DNA of 35,241 nucleotides from Oscillospiraceae bacterium (GCA_017416445.1 JAFQCJ010000006.1:1-35241); one strand, 5' to 3'. Shown: positions 1-8,834, counted from the stretch's first letter. Made by a program: numbers and translations. The notes: generated by a model from the letters alone, not told the origin.

Positions 1-219
1 GCCCTGCTGGATATTTTCCTGTATAACTTTGAGAGCGCGGGATATACAAGACCCCAGTTTGGGAACAATATCTATGCTCAGTATGCAGGCCGTAACTTTG
101 GTGATTTTCTGTATCAAGTCGGCGAAACATGGGCAATGGATGACCCGCAATTGCTGGGGAAAGCCGCCAATTTACTGGGAGATACTACCAGTCAGTTCTA
201 TATCATCCCAACAGAATAA
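1..219 (+). CDS. 3' end of an unidentified protein (partial)
   Basis: An open frame enters at base 1 in frame 1 and runs 72 codons to a TAA at 217-219. The start lies outside the window. The visible tail is rich in aromatic residues (ending QFYIIPTE) and has no motif I recognise. A strong terminator follows 10 bases later, so this is the last gene of its unit. The frame is supported by its position directly before that terminator and by ordinary codon use. The function is unknown. Confidence 0.6.
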   Translation, partial: ALLDIFLYNFESAGYTRPQFGNNIYAQYAGRNFGDFLYQVGETWAMDDPQLLGKAANLLGDTTSQFYIIPTE

Positions 220-229
220 CCAACCTACA

Positions 230-270
230 AAAACGGGAGAAGTCATGTCGACTTTTCCCGTTTTCTGTGT
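230..270 (+). terminator. Rho-independent terminator after the partial gene
   Basis: A 15-bp stem (230-244 paired with 250-264, one G-T pair) closes a 5-base loop, and the 3' arm ends in a run of four T before CTG. The A-rich start of the 5' arm lets it fold in either direction. It separates the upstream partial gene from the pot operon. Confidence 0.85.
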
Positions 271-298
271 TGACTTTTTATGCAGTTTTCTATATAGT
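270..298 (+). promoter_or_regulatory. Sigma-A promoter of the pot operon
   Basis: TTGACT at 270-275 and TATAGT at 293-298 are separated by exactly 17 bases. Transcription should begin near 305, giving a leader of about 100 bases before potA. The -35 box begins just downstream of the preceding terminator. Confidence 0.8.
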
Positions 299-330
299 GT
301 ATCTTGCCGAATTGCAACGAAACATTACAG

Positions 331-357
331 CCCCACCACCCTCGTTGGGGTCCGAGG
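331..357 (+). other. Overlapping hairpins in the pot leader
   Basis: Two short inverted repeats overlap in the untranslated leader: CCCCA 331-335 with TGGGG 346-350, and CCTCG 340-344 with CGAGG 353-357. They cannot both form. Neither is followed by a T-run, and the potA ribosome site lies about 35 bases further on. No known riboswitch class is recognised. Confidence 0.3.
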
Positions 358-407
358 ATGCGCCACGGGCAAGACGGCAAACTACTTGTTAGAACGGGGG
401 AGGATAC

Positions 408-1550
408 ATGTCCAAAGAGTTGATTCGCCTGCATAATCTCTGCATGGCGTTTGACGACGAGCTGGTTCTCGATAACATCAATTTGTATATTAACGATTCT
501 GAATTCCTCACACTCTTAGGCCCCAGTGGCTGCGGCAAAACAACGACGCTGCGGATCATTGGTGGTTTCACCACGCCCACTTCCGGCGATGTGACCTTTG
601 ACGGTGTGAGGATTAATGATGTGCCGCCCCATAAGCGGCAGATCAATACAGTGTTCCAAAAGTACGCCCTTTTCCCGCATTTGGATGTTTTTGAAAACAT
701 TGCCTTCGGTTTGCGTATTGCCAAGGTGCCTCAGGCCGAGGTGGAGGAGCGGGTGAAGGAGATGCTGAAGGTGGTGTCTCTCGTTGGGTTTGAAAACCGC
801 CGCATCGATCAGCTCTCCGGCGGTCAGCAGCAGCGTGTAGCCATTGCCCGCGCTCTGGTGAACCGTCCCAAGGTGCTGCTTCTGGACGAGCCTCTGGGCG
901 CTCTCGACCTGCGTCTGCGCAAGGATATGCAGAACGAATTGAAGCGTATCCAGCAGCAGATGGGCATCACCTTCATCTATGTGACCCACGATCAGGAGGA
1001 GGCTCTCACCATGTCCGATACGGTGGTGGTGATGGACAAGGGCCGCATCCAGCAGATCGGAACACCGGAAGATATTTATAACGAACCCAAGAACGCCTTC
1101 GTGGCGGACTTTATCGGTGAGTCCAACATTCTCAACGGCACCATGGTTCGGGACAATGTGGTGAAGATGTACGGCCGCGAGTTCCCCTGCGTGGACGGCG
1201 GCTTTGCCCCCAACGAGCCGGTGGATGTGGTCATCCGCCCTGAGGACATCGACATTGTCCCTGTGGAGCAGGGACAGCTGGTAGGTACTGTCACCAATGT
1301 GACCTTCAAGGGTATGCAGTACGACATCATTGTGGACTTCCGTGGCTTTAAGTGGCTCATTCAGACCACCGATTACTCTCCTGAGGGTGGCCGCATCGGC
1401 GTGCGCATTGAGCCCGAGGGTTTCCACATTATGAAGAAGAGCGAATACTCCGGTATGTTCGGTGACTATTCCTCCTATTCCGAAGAGTACGAGGAGCTGG
1501 CGGATGCCGGCATGGAGGAGGACGAGGAGGAGAGCGAGGATGAAGAATAA
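408..1550 (+). CDS. potA: Polyamine ABC transporter ATPase PotA
   Basis: This is the ATP-hydrolysing subunit of a spermidine/putrescine importer, acting on the cytoplasmic face of the membrane with the permeases encoded next. The 380 residues show Walker [10 protein letters not shown] at 38-46, the ABC signature LSGGQ at 136-140, Walker B VLLLDEP at 156-162 and the switch His at 194. A TOBE-type C-terminal region follows from about 240. The ATG is preceded by GGGGGAGG at a good distance. It is the first gene of potA-potB-potCD-thioesterase. The protein ends in an unusually acidic tail (about residues 344-380, mostly Glu and Asp), and the last 11 bases overlap potB. The substrate is inferred from the whole operon; the ATPase alone would only say CUT1-like importer. 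Confidence 0.93.
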   Translation: MSKELIRLHNLCMAFDDELVLDNINLYINDSEFLTLLGPSGCGKTTTLRIIGGFTTPTSGDVTFDGVRINDVPPHKRQINTVFQKYALFPHLDVFENIAFGLRIAKVPQAEVEERVKEMLKVVSLVGFENRRIDQLSGGQQQRVAIARALVNRPKVLLLDEPLGALDLRLRKDMQNELKRIQQQMGITFIYVTHDQEEALTMSDTVVVMDKGRIQQIGTPEDIYNEPKNAFVADFIGESNILNGTMVRDNVVKMYGREFPCVDGGFAPNEPVDVVIRPEDIDIVPVEQGQLVGTVTNVTFKGMQYDIIVDFRGFKWLIQTTDYSPEGGRIGVRIEPEGFHIMKKSEYSGMFGDYSSYSEEYEELADAGMEEDEEESEDEE

Positions 1551-2394
1551 GCTCTCCCGTTTTGCCGTGCCCTATGTGGTATGGATGGCCATCTTCGTGG
1601 TGGCCCCCATTGTCATCATGGTGATCTATGCCTTCTCCAACGGTGAGGGTGGTTTCACATGGGATAACTTTGCCCAGATGGGGGCTTACGGTTCTGTGTT
1701 TCTCCGCTCCTTTAAGCTGGCGCTGATCGCCACGGCTATCTGCCTTCTGGTAGGTTATCCCGTGTCCTATCTTTTAAGCCGCGAGGGTGCTTCCTTTCAG
1801 CGCATTGCCATGGTGCTGATCATGCTGCCCATGTGGATGAACTTCCTGCTGCGCACCTATTCGTGGATGACCATTCTGGAGAACAATGGTCTGTTGAACC
1901 AGCTGTTTCAGAAGCTGGGCATCATTGCCCTGTACAACAACATAACTGGCAGTGAGATCGAGTATTTTTCCATGATCGGTACACAGGGTGCCGTGGTGCT
2001 GGGTATGGTATATAACTACCTGCCCTTTATGATCCTGCCTATCTACTCCGTCATCGTGAAACTGGACGGCTCTCTGCTGGAGGCAGCCCGGGATCTGGGC
2101 GCTGACAGTGTGACGGTGTTCCGCAAGGTGATTCTGCCCCTGTCGCTCCCCGGTGTTCTCTCGGGCATCACCATGGTGTTTGTCCCCTCAGTGTCTACCT
2201 TTGCCATCTCCCGTATGCTGGGCGGCGGCACGGAACTGCTGTTGGGCGACCTGATTGAGCGACAGTTCTTGGGCGGCGCGTATAACCCGCAGCTGGGCGC
2301 GGCCATCTCTCTGGTAATGATGGCGGTGGTGGTCATCTGTATGCTGGTGATGAATCGCTTCGGTGAGGGCGAGGAACAGGCGGTGATGCTATGA
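1540..2394 (+). CDS. potB: Polyamine ABC transporter permease PotB
   Basis: A 284-residue inner-membrane permease of the PotB/PotC type. It has about six hydrophobic segments and a cytoplasmic EAA loop near residue 181 (EAARDLG followed by VILPLSLPG), which docks on the ATPase. The open frame extends further upstream, but the chosen ATG at 1540 starts the typical short basic-then-hydrophobic N-terminus (MKNKLSRF). It is preceded by GAGGAGAGCGAGG and overlaps the potA stop by 11 bases, as expected for translational coupling. The gene ends in ATGA shared with potCD. Confidence 0.92.
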   Translation: MKNKLSRFAVPYVVWMAIFVVAPIVIMVIYAFSNGEGGFTWDNFAQMGAYGSVFLRSFKLALIATAICLLVGYPVSYLLSREGASFQRIAMVLIMLPMWMNFLLRTYSWMTILENNGLLNQLFQKLGIIALYNNITGSEIEYFSMIGTQGAVVLGMVYNYLPFMILPIYSVIVKLDGSLLEAARDLGADSVTVFRKVILPLSLPGVLSGITMVFVPSVSTFAISRMLGGGTELLLGDLIERQFLGGAYNPQLGAAISLVMMAVVVICMLVMNRFGEGEEQAVML

Positions 2395-4388
2395 GAAAGG
2401 CAAAAGGCAATTCTGCGGGCAACCGTCTGCTGATGCTGCTGGTGGGCCTGTTTCTGTATGCCCCCATCTTCATCCTCATCATCTTTTCCTTTAACGCCGG
2501 CACCAGCTCTACCGTTTGGAAGGGGTTCTCTCTCCACTGGTACACGGAGCTGCTAAACGACAGACTCATTATGCACAGCGTGTATATTACGCTGTTGGTG
2601 TCCCTGCTGGCCACCATTATCGCCACCATCGGCGGAACCTTTGCCGCTATTGGTTTCTACGGTATGCGCCGCAAGGCACGCAACAGCCTTACGGCGGTGA
2701 ACAATATCCCCATGATGAATGCCGATATTGTCACGGGTGTCAGCCTGTGTCTGCTGTTTGTGGTATTCTTCAACGGCTGGGGCGCTTTCGCCGGCTGGGT
2801 CAACTCCTGGCAGAGTATGATCGTCCTTCCTGAGCGGCTTACCATGGGTTTCGGCACGCTGCTCATCGCCCATGTCTGCTTCAATATCCCCTATGTGATC
2901 CTCTCTGTCAGCCCCAAGCTGCGGCAGATGGATCGCAATCTGGTGGATGCAGCACAGGATTTGGGTTGTACTTGGATGCAGGCTTTCTGGAAGGTCATCA
3001 TCCCCGAGATCAAGCCCGGCATCATCTCCGGCGCACTGACGGCCTTCACCATGTCGGTGGATGACTTTATCATCAGCTACTTCACTGCCGGTACCAGTGC
3101 CTCTACGCTGGCCATGACCATCTACGGCATGACCAAGAAGCGGGTCAGTCCTGAGATCAACGCAATCTCCACCCTGCTGTTTACCACGGTGCTGGTGCTG
3201 CTGGTCATCATCAATGTCCGCGAGGCACACATGGAGAAGCAGCGTCAGAGCCGCCCCCTGGCTGCTGTTCCCGCAGCTCCTGTCCGCAAGCCCTCCAGAA
3301 TCACCCCCGTTCTCAAGCGTGTGGGGGCAGCCGTGCTGGCAGTGGCACTGCTTGGTACGCTGGTGGTCACCGGCGTGGCAGCCAGAAGAGACCGCGTGGT
3401 AAATGTCTGCTCCTGGGGTGAGTATATCGATGAAGAGCTGATTACCCAGTTTGAGGAGGAGACGGGCATCCGCGTCAACTATCAGACGGCGGAGAGCAAC
3501 GAGGCACTCTACTCTCTCATTGCCCTGGGCGGCGCGGACTTCGATGTCATCGTGCCTTCTGACTACATGATCGGACGCCTTATTTCCGAGGGACTGCTTG
3601 CGGAGCTGAACTACGACAACATTCCCAACTACGCCCTCATTGACGATCAGTATAAGAACCTGAGCTTTGATCCCGAGAACAAGTATTCCGTTCCCTACAC
3701 TTGGGGCACGGTGGGTATCATCTATAACACCGCCATGGTGGACGAGCCTATCGACAGCTGGAGCGTCATGTTCGATGAGAAGTACGCCGATGAGGTGCTG
3801 ATGATCAACAACTCCCGCGATGCCTTGATGGCAGCCCTGTGCTACTTGGGCTATGACATCAACACTACGGAGGAGGCACAGCTGCAGGAGGCATTTGAAC
3901 TGGTGCGTACGGCGAAGGCCAATGGTGTCTATCAGGGCTTCGTCATGGACGAGATTTATCAGAAGATGGAGGGCGGCAACGCGGCCATCTCCATGTACTA
4001 CGCCGGTGACTATCTCACCATGCTGGAGAACAACGAGGATTTGGCCTTCGTTGTGCCCAAAGAGGGCTCTAACTGGTTTGTGGATGCCATGTGTGTCCTT
4101 GAAACCAGCCAGCATAAGGAGGAGGCCGAGGCGTGGATCAACTTCATCGCTTCCACCGAGGCCAACCTCGCCAATATGGACTACATTTGGTACGCCTCGC
4201 CCAACACCGAGGCCCTGGAGGGCTATCCCGCCTACTATGAGGAGCTGTACGAGGAAGAACTCGATCCTGAGATCTACGAGATCATGGCTGCGCCCCCCGA
4301 GGTGCTGGATCGCTGCGAAATGTATCTGAATCTGCCTCAGGAGACGCTGAAGTTCTATGATAAGCTGTGGACGCAGCTGGGTATCTGA
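2391..4388 (+). CDS. Fused polyamine permease PotC and binding protein PotD
   Basis: One 665-residue polypeptide carries two subunits that are usually separate. Residues 1-275 are a PotC permease, with hydrophobic segments from about 12 onward and EAA loop DAAQDLG at 186-192. A Pro/Ala/Arg-rich linker (about 280-308) leads to an extra hydrophobic segment (311-330), which should carry the chain across the membrane. Residues 335-665 are a PotD-like solute-binding domain with the W-x-x-Y start (WGEYI, 342-346), PSDYMI (389-394) and a later Trp/Asp pair near 562-565 at positions used for polyamine binding in PotD. The start overlaps potB as ATGA. No lipobox is present, as expected if the binding domain is tethered by its own membrane segment. 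The reading frame is continuous, with no sign of an internal frameshift. Confidence 0.92.
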   Translation: MRKAKGNSAGNRLLMLLVGLFLYAPIFILIIFSFNAGTSSTVWKGFSLHWYTELLNDRLIMHSVYITLLVSLLATIIATIGGTFAAIGFYGMRRKARNSLTAVNNIPMMNADIVTGVSLCLLFVVFFNGWGAFAGWVNSWQSMIVLPERLTMGFGTLLIAHVCFNIPYVILSVSPKLRQMDRNLVDAAQDLGCTWMQAFWKVIIPEIKPGIISGALTAFTMSVDDFIISYFTAGTSASTLAMTIYGMTKKRVSPEINAISTLLFTTVLVLLVIINVREAHMEKQRQSRPLAAVPAAPVRKPSRITPVLKRVGAAVLAVALLGTLVVTGVAARRDRVVNVCSWGEYIDEELITQFEEETGIRVNYQTAESNEALYSLIALGGADFDVIVPSDYMIGRLISEGLLAELNYDNIPNYALIDDQYKNLSFDPENKYSVPYTWGTVGIIYNTAMVDEPIDSWSVMFDEKYADEVLMINNSRDALMAALCYLGYDINTTEEAQLQEAFELVRTAKANGVYQGFVMDEIYQKMEGGNAAISMYYAGDYLTMLENNEDLAFVVPKEGSNWFVDAMCVLETSQHKEEAEAWINFIASTEANLANMDYIWYASPNTEALEGYPAYYEELYEEELDPEIYEIMAAPPEVLDRCEMYLNLPQETLKFYDKLWTQLGI

Positions 4389-4403
4389 TAGGAGGATAAG
4401 AAA

Positions 4404-4805
4404 ATGATCACCATCGGAATGAAACACAGCATTGAAAAGATCGTCACCCCTGAGCTGACCGCCAACGCCGCAGGCTCTGGTGGCCTCGATGTGTTCGGTA
4501 CGCCCTTTATGATCGGCATGATGGAGTGTGCCGCCATGTGGTGCATCCAGCCCGAGCTCCCCGAGGGTAAGGGGACGGTGGGCGTGGAGATCTCTACCAA
4601 CCACTTGGCTCCTACCCCTGTTGGTATGAAGGTCACAGCTACCGCTGAGGTCACCGCCGTCAGTGAAAACGGAAAGATGATCACCTTCAAAATTGCCGCC
4701 TTCGATGAAGAGGGCCCCATCGGTGAGGGTGTCCACACCCGCGCCATTATCTCCAACGACCGCTTTTTACAGAAGTGCAATGAAAAGCTGGAGCGAATGA
4801 AGTAA
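4404..4805 (+). CDS. Hotdog-fold thioesterase, FlK-like
   Basis: A 133-residue single hotdog domain resembling the fluoroacetyl-CoA thioesterase FlK and its many uncharacterised relatives, which cleave small acyl-CoA thioesters in the cytoplasm. Residues aligning with the FlK triad can be read: Thr33 (FGTP), Glu41 (MMECAA) and His67 (TNHLAPTPVG). The length is normal for the family. GGAGG lies 5' of the ATG, and only 15 bases separate it from potCD, with the operon terminator after it, so it is cotranscribed with the polyamine importer. The true substrate is unknown. Fluoroacetate resistance should not be assumed, since most relatives are general acyl-CoA thioesterases. Confidence 0.82.
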   Translation: MITIGMKHSIEKIVTPELTANAAGSGGLDVFGTPFMIGMMECAAMWCIQPELPEGKGTVGVEISTNHLAPTPVGMKVTATAEVTAVSENGKMITFKIAAFDEEGPIGEGVHTRAIISNDRFLQKCNEKLERMK

Positions 4806-4809
4806 AGCG

Positions 4810-4840
4810 AAAAATCCCGCCTTCCAAGGCGGGATTTTTA
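4810..4840 (+). terminator. Terminator of the pot operon
   Basis: A perfect 14-bp stem (4810-4823 with 4826-4839) on a CC loop, with the T-run forming the end of the 3' arm. It starts a few bases after the thioesterase stop codon. Confidence 0.92.
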
Positions 4841-4869
4841 TTGCCCTTCGCTGTATTGTTTGGTATACT
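4841..4869 (+). promoter_or_regulatory. Sigma-A promoter of comEC-holA-rnmV
   Basis: TTGCCC at 4841-4846 and TATACT at 4864-4869 with a 17-base spacer. TGG directly before the -10 box gives an extended -10 motif. The -35 box starts at the foot of the preceding terminator. Confidence 0.75.
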
Positions 4870-4908
4870 ATACAGTTAAGAGAAAGGGAGCGGAAAGGGG
4901 AGAGAAAG

Positions 4909-7197
4909 ATGCGTGTACTGGCAACGGTAGCCCTGTCTTTTTCTGTAGGAATCTTTCTCGTTTCCCTTCTGCCTCACTCCTGGTGGATGCTCTATTTTGC
5001 CGCTGTTTTCGCGCTGGCAGGCGGGATTTTTCTTGCTTTTCGTAAGAAAAGAGCGGTGTTTCGCCGCTTTGTGCTGATATCATTTTCTCTGGCGGCAGCA
5101 GTGGTTTGGTTTATCGGTTTTGCCCAGTCGGTGCAGCAGCCTGTTCTTGACAACTGTGGGCAGGAACTGCCCTTTTCGGGCACGGTCTGCGCCGAGCCTA
5201 TGGAGGCGCAATACGGGGCGAAGGTCACCATTCGCCTCGATGGCTATCGTGGCGCAAAAGCTGTCTACTACGGCGATAAAGAGGTGGTGCTGTCCCTCGA
5301 GCCTGGTAATACCATCAGCGGCATGGCGGCGTGGAACGATGCCGCTATGATCCGCGACACGGAACTGACGGTGTTTACCTCCCGGGGTGTGTACGCCCTG
5401 CTCTATGATCGCGGTGAACTGACAATAGAGGAGGGGAACAGCCACAGTATTCGCTGGTGGCCCCAGAAGGTACACAGGGCCTTTGTGGAGAAGATACACG
5501 AGATTTGGCGGGACGAACAGGTGGCGGGGATCATCACCGCCATGCTGACAGGGGATACCGAGGGGTTAAGGGACGAGGATTACGCCATGATGCGCGGGGC
5601 TGGCCTTGCCCATCTCTTCGCCGTGTCGGGACTTCACTGTGCTTTCCTGGTAACGCTGCTGGCCTTTGTGCTGCCCCGTCATCGCCGCCGTCTTTTCTGC
5701 GGCGTGACCATCGGTGTGCTGCTTTTCTATATGTGCATGGTGGGCCTTTCACCCTCGGTGGTGCGGGCCTGCGTTATGCAGATCTTCCTGCTGTCCGCGC
5801 CTCTGTTTCGCCGTGACAGTGACCCCATTACCTCCCTCAGCACGGCGTTGATGGGGATTCTGCTGTGCAACCCCTTCGCCATTCATTCCATCAGTTTGCA
5901 GCTGAGTTTCGCTGCCACTTTCGGTATTGTGTTGTTGGCAGGCAAGCTCAACCGGTTCTTCATGAAGCCTGCGGAGAATTGGGGAAAGAATCTGCGCCGC
6001 GTATGGGCGTTCCTCTGCGCCAGCGTGTCTGTCACGCTGGGAGCCCTCATTTTTACCACGCCCTTGACAGCCTATTATTTCGATACCCTGTCTCTCGTTT
6101 CCCCTCTGTCGGGCTTGATCGCCGTGCCCTTGGCGGGTTACGGTTTCATGACCTCTTTCATTACGGTGCTGCTGGGCTTCGTATGGTTACCTTTGGCGCG
6201 TTTACTGGGGTGGATCAGCTTCGGCCTCATTGCTGCCGTGCTGTATGTTTCCTACCTTTTGACCCGCTGGCGCTACCACGCGGTGTACTTCTCCAATCCG
6301 CTGCTGCGGATCTGGTTGGTGGGTACATACGCAGGCTTCATCCTGTGTTATCTCATGAAGCGTTGGCGCAAGAGAAAGTATCTCATTGCCACCGCTGCCT
6401 CGGTGCTGGTGCTGATCCTTGCTATCTTCATCAATACCCTCGACTACCGCGCAGGGAACATCAATGTGACGGCACTGGATGTGGGACAGGGGGAGAGCGT
6501 GGTGCTCTTCTCGGAAAACGAGGCCATGCTGGTGGACTGCGGCAGCTCCAATAGCTATATTGATGCGGGAACTTATGCTGTGGACAGGCTCTCCTCCATG
6601 GGCTTCCACCGCCTCAAAGCGGTGACGCTGACCCACTTCCACGCAGACCACGCCAACGGTCTTGCCACGGTGCTGTCCACGATAAAAGTGGAGACTCTCT
6701 ATCTCCCCGATGTGGAAGATGAGTACGGTGTTCGGGAAGAACTGATAGATCTTGCTGCGCGACATGGTGTAAAGGTAAAGACCGTTACAAAGGAGACCCT
6801 GTGCGCTGTTGGCGAGGCGATGATTACTATTTATCCGCCTGTGGGTAAGGGGGATATGAACGAGCAGGGCCTCACTGTGCTGGCAACGGCAGAGGACTTC
6901 GACATCCTCATCACAGGCGATATGAAGGACAACACCGAGCGTGTCCTCATTGAAAAATACCCTCTCCCTGATGTGGAAGTGCTGCTGGTAGGCCACCACG
7001 GCTCGAAATACAGCTCCCATGAGGAGTTCCTCGCCGCCGTGCGGCCTGAGGTGGGCATTATCAGCGTGGGTGACAACAGTTACGGACACCCTACCGACGA
7101 GGCCATCCAGCGGTTGGAGGCTGTAGGTGCGGTGGTGCGCCGTACTGATGAAGAGGGAGATATTACCGTTTACGGAGGTGAAGAAGATGGCCGCTGA
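4909..7197 (+). CDS. comEC: DNA-uptake channel protein ComEC/Rec2
   Basis: A 762-residue polytopic membrane protein expected to form the channel for single-stranded DNA import in natural transformation. Hydrophobic segments at the N-terminus are followed by an OB-like soluble part (about 85-180). The Competence domain runs from about residue 205 (MLTGDTEGL, then FAVSGLHCAF) to about 500. The C-terminal metallo-beta-lactamase domain has THFHADH near 575-581 and GHHGSKYSS near 694. The family's usual length is 700-800 residues, so all three parts are present. The ATG is preceded by GGGGAGAGAAAG. It is the first gene of a unit with holA and rnmV; comEC next to holA is a common Firmicute order. 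Whether the organism is competent cannot be judged here. Confidence 0.93.
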   Translation: MRVLATVALSFSVGIFLVSLLPHSWWMLYFAAVFALAGGIFLAFRKKRAVFRRFVLISFSLAAAVVWFIGFAQSVQQPVLDNCGQELPFSGTVCAEPMEAQYGAKVTIRLDGYRGAKAVYYGDKEVVLSLEPGNTISGMAAWNDAAMIRDTELTVFTSRGVYALLYDRGELTIEEGNSHSIRWWPQKVHRAFVEKIHEIWRDEQVAGIITAMLTGDTEGLRDEDYAMMRGAGLAHLFAVSGLHCAFLVTLLAFVLPRHRRRLFCGVTIGVLLFYMCMVGLSPSVVRACVMQIFLLSAPLFRRDSDPITSLSTALMGILLCNPFAIHSISLQLSFAATFGIVLLAGKLNRFFMKPAENWGKNLRRVWAFLCASVSVTLGALIFTTPLTAYYFDTLSLVSPLSGLIAVPLAGYGFMTSFITVLLGFVWLPLARLLGWISFGLIAAVLYVSYLLTRWRYHAVYFSNPLLRIWLVGTYAGFILCYLMKRWRKRKYLIATAASVLVLILAIFINTLDYRAGNINVTALDVGQGESVVLFSENEAMLVDCGSSNSYIDAGTYAVDRLSSMGFHRLKAVTLTHFHADHANGLATVLSTIKVETLYLPDVEDEYGVREELIDLAARHGVKVKTVTKETLCAVGEAMITIYPPVGKGDMNEQGLTVLATAEDFDILITGDMKDNTERVLIEKYPLPDVEVLLVGHHGSKYSSHEEFLAAVRPEVGIISVGDNSYGHPTDEAIQRLEAVGAVVRRTDEEGDITVYGGEEDGR

Positions 7198-8218
7198 TAA
7201 GGGATATACCACGCTGCAGGCGGATCTGAAGTCAGGTCAGCTGCGCAATATCTACATTTTCCACGGCGAGGAGCGGTATCTGAAAAATGCCAATCTGGAC
7301 AAGGTCCGGGAGACGCTGATAGATCCCTCCTTTGAGGAGTTCAACTGCCACCGTATGGCGGGAAAGGGACTGAGTGTAGAGGACCTCACCGAGGTGGTGG
7401 AGGCCATGCCCATGATGGCCCAGCATACGCTGGTGGTGGTAGAGGAGTGGGATATCTTCAAACTGGACGAGCGAGGGCGCACCGCCTTCATCGCCCTTAT
7501 GGAGACATTCCCTGAATACTGCACGCTGATACTGTATTATGACACAGTGGAGTATAAGCGGGACAAGAAGATGAAAAAGCTCTGTGCCGCACTGGATGAA
7601 TATGCGGTGGAGGTGGCTTTCCTGCAGCAGGAGCGGGGTGCGCTGGTGAACTGGCTGCGTCGCCGCTTCAAAGCTCTGGGCCATGATATTGACGGTGCAG
7701 CGGCAGATCATCTCCTTTTCACCTGCGGCACCCTCATGGGTGACCTTGTCCCCGAGGTGGAGAAGATCGGTGCCTTTGCCAAGGGGGAGATGATCACCAT
7801 TGATGACATCAACGCCGTAGCTGCCCCTATCCTCGATGCCAAGATCTTCGATATTACCAATGCCGTCACGGCAGGGGAGTTCGACAAGGCGGCCCATGTC
7901 CTTTCCGAGCTGCTGCGGATGCAGACTGAGCCCGTGGCCATTCTCGCCACACTGGGTAAGGAACTGCGCCGCCTCTACACCGCCCGTATTGCCCTGGATC
8001 AGGGAAAAGATCGTTTCTGGCTGAAAGATCTTTGGCGTATGAGTTCGGATTATCCCGCCCGGCTGTTGATGCAGGCGGCCCGCCGCGTGGATCGCCGCTG
8101 GTGTTCGGGGGCATTGCGCCGTGCCCAGACGCTGGATCGGCGCATGAAGAGTGAAAAGGGTATCAACGCCGAGAGTGAGCTGAAGCTCTTCTTGATGGAA
8201 CTGGCAGGTGGCAGATGA
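7187..8218 (+). CDS. holA: DNA polymerase III delta subunit
   Basis: A 343-residue clamp-loader delta subunit, which opens the beta sliding clamp. Recognisable parts are the N-terminal IYIFHGEERYL strand-loop typical of HolA (about residues 21-31) and a C-terminal region with the pattern EPVAILATLGKELRRL. The frame is open further upstream, but the ATG at 7187 is preceded by GGAGGTGAAGAAG and overlaps the end of comEC by 11 bases. That is the same coupling geometry seen at potA/potB. Its stop overlaps rnmV as ATGA. Confidence 0.92.
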   Translation: MAADKGYTTLQADLKSGQLRNIYIFHGEERYLKNANLDKVRETLIDPSFEEFNCHRMAGKGLSVEDLTEVVEAMPMMAQHTLVVVEEWDIFKLDERGRTAFIALMETFPEYCTLILYYDTVEYKRDKKMKKLCAALDEYAVEVAFLQQERGALVNWLRRRFKALGHDIDGAAADHLLFTCGTLMGDLVPEVEKIGAFAKGEMITIDDINAVAAPILDAKIFDITNAVTAGEFDKAAHVLSELLRMQTEPVAILATLGKELRRLYTARIALDQGKDRFWLKDLWRMSSDYPARLLMQAARRVDRRWCSGALRRAQTLDRRMKSEKGINAESELKLFLMELAGGR

Positions 8219-8790
8219 AACCGAAGATCAAAGAGGTCATCGTGGTGGAGGGCCGCTACGATAAAAACGCGCTCTTACAGGTGGTGGATGCTACCGTCAT
8301 TACCACCGAGGGTTTCGGCGTGTTCCACGACAGGGAGAAGGTGGACTATCTCCGTCGCCTTGCGGAAAAGCAGGGTGTGCTGCTGTTGACCGACCCTGAT
8401 GGTGCGGGTTTTGTCATCCGTAACTATCTCAAGGGCGTGCTGCCGCCCCAACAGATCAAGCAGGCCTATGTCCCTGATATTTTCGGTAAGGAGCGGCGGA
8501 AGAAAAAGGGGGGCAAGGAGGGGAAATTAGGGGTAGAAGGCATGAGCCCTGTCCAGCTTTTAGACTCCCTGCGCCGCAGCGGTGCTACCATTTTGGGGGA
8601 GGAAAGTCCTCGCGAGAGTGCGGGCATCACCTCCGCCGACTTGATGGAGAAAGGATTTATCGGCCCTAATTCCACCCAAAAAAGGGCGGAGCTTATTAAA
8701 ATGCTGCAATTACCCCAACATATCAGCACCAAAGGGCTGTTGGAGGCACTCAATCTCCTTCTCAGCCCTGAGGAATGGGAGCAGTTGTGA
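8215..8790 (+). CDS. rnmV: Ribonuclease M5 (5S rRNA maturation)
   Basis: A 191-residue Toprim-domain nuclease that trims precursor 5S rRNA in low-GC Gram-positives. The Toprim acidic residues are visible in VVEGRYDKNAL near the N-terminus and in LTDPDGAGFVIRNYL (about 60-74). A basic Lys/Gly-rich loop (about 97-109) precedes GVEGMSP, as in other RnmV proteins. The C-terminal helical domain is complete. It overlaps holA by four bases and is the last gene of the unit. Confidence 0.93.
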   Translation: MKPKIKEVIVVEGRYDKNALLQVVDATVITTEGFGVFHDREKVDYLRRLAEKQGVLLLTDPDGAGFVIRNYLKGVLPPQQIKQAYVPDIFGKERRKKKGGKEGKLGVEGMSPVQLLDSLRRSGATILGEESPRESAGITSADLMEKGFIGPNSTQKRAELIKMLQLPQHISTKGLLEALNLLLSPEEWEQL

Positions 8791-8797
8791 AAAAACC

Positions 8798-8826
8798 TTG
8801 CAATTACAAGGAATTTAGCGTATAAT
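8798..8826 (+). promoter_or_regulatory. Sigma-A promoter of glnS
   Basis: TTGCAA at 8798-8803 and a perfect TATAAT at 8821-8826 with a 17-base spacer. The -35 box lies in a small inverted repeat (CCTTG 8796-8800, CAAGG 8807-8811). This repeat could also act as a weak end of the rnmV transcript, although no T-run follows it. Confidence 0.85.
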
Positions 8827-8834
8827 ATCAAATC

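Noticed and set aside
29..436. A 135-codon plus-strand frame starting at 29
   Set aside because: It crosses the terminator at 230-270 and the pot promoter and runs into potA in another frame. Frame 1 (1-219) ends correctly before the terminator instead.
2553..4736. A 727-codon open frame on the minus strand opposite potCD and the thioesterase
   Set aside because: Its translation is rich in His, Gly and Asp with no domain, no ribosome site and no promoter. It mirrors the biased codons of the sense genes, which carry clear homology.
4404..4805. Calling the hotdog protein a true fluoroacetyl-CoA resistance enzyme
   Set aside because: The Thr/Glu/His set fits, but most relatives act on other acyl-CoAs, and nothing in the context suggests fluoroacetate.
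8796..8811. CCTTG/CAAGG hairpin as a terminator of rnmV
   Set aside because: The stem is only five pairs and no T-run follows. It is better explained as overlap with the glnS -35 box.
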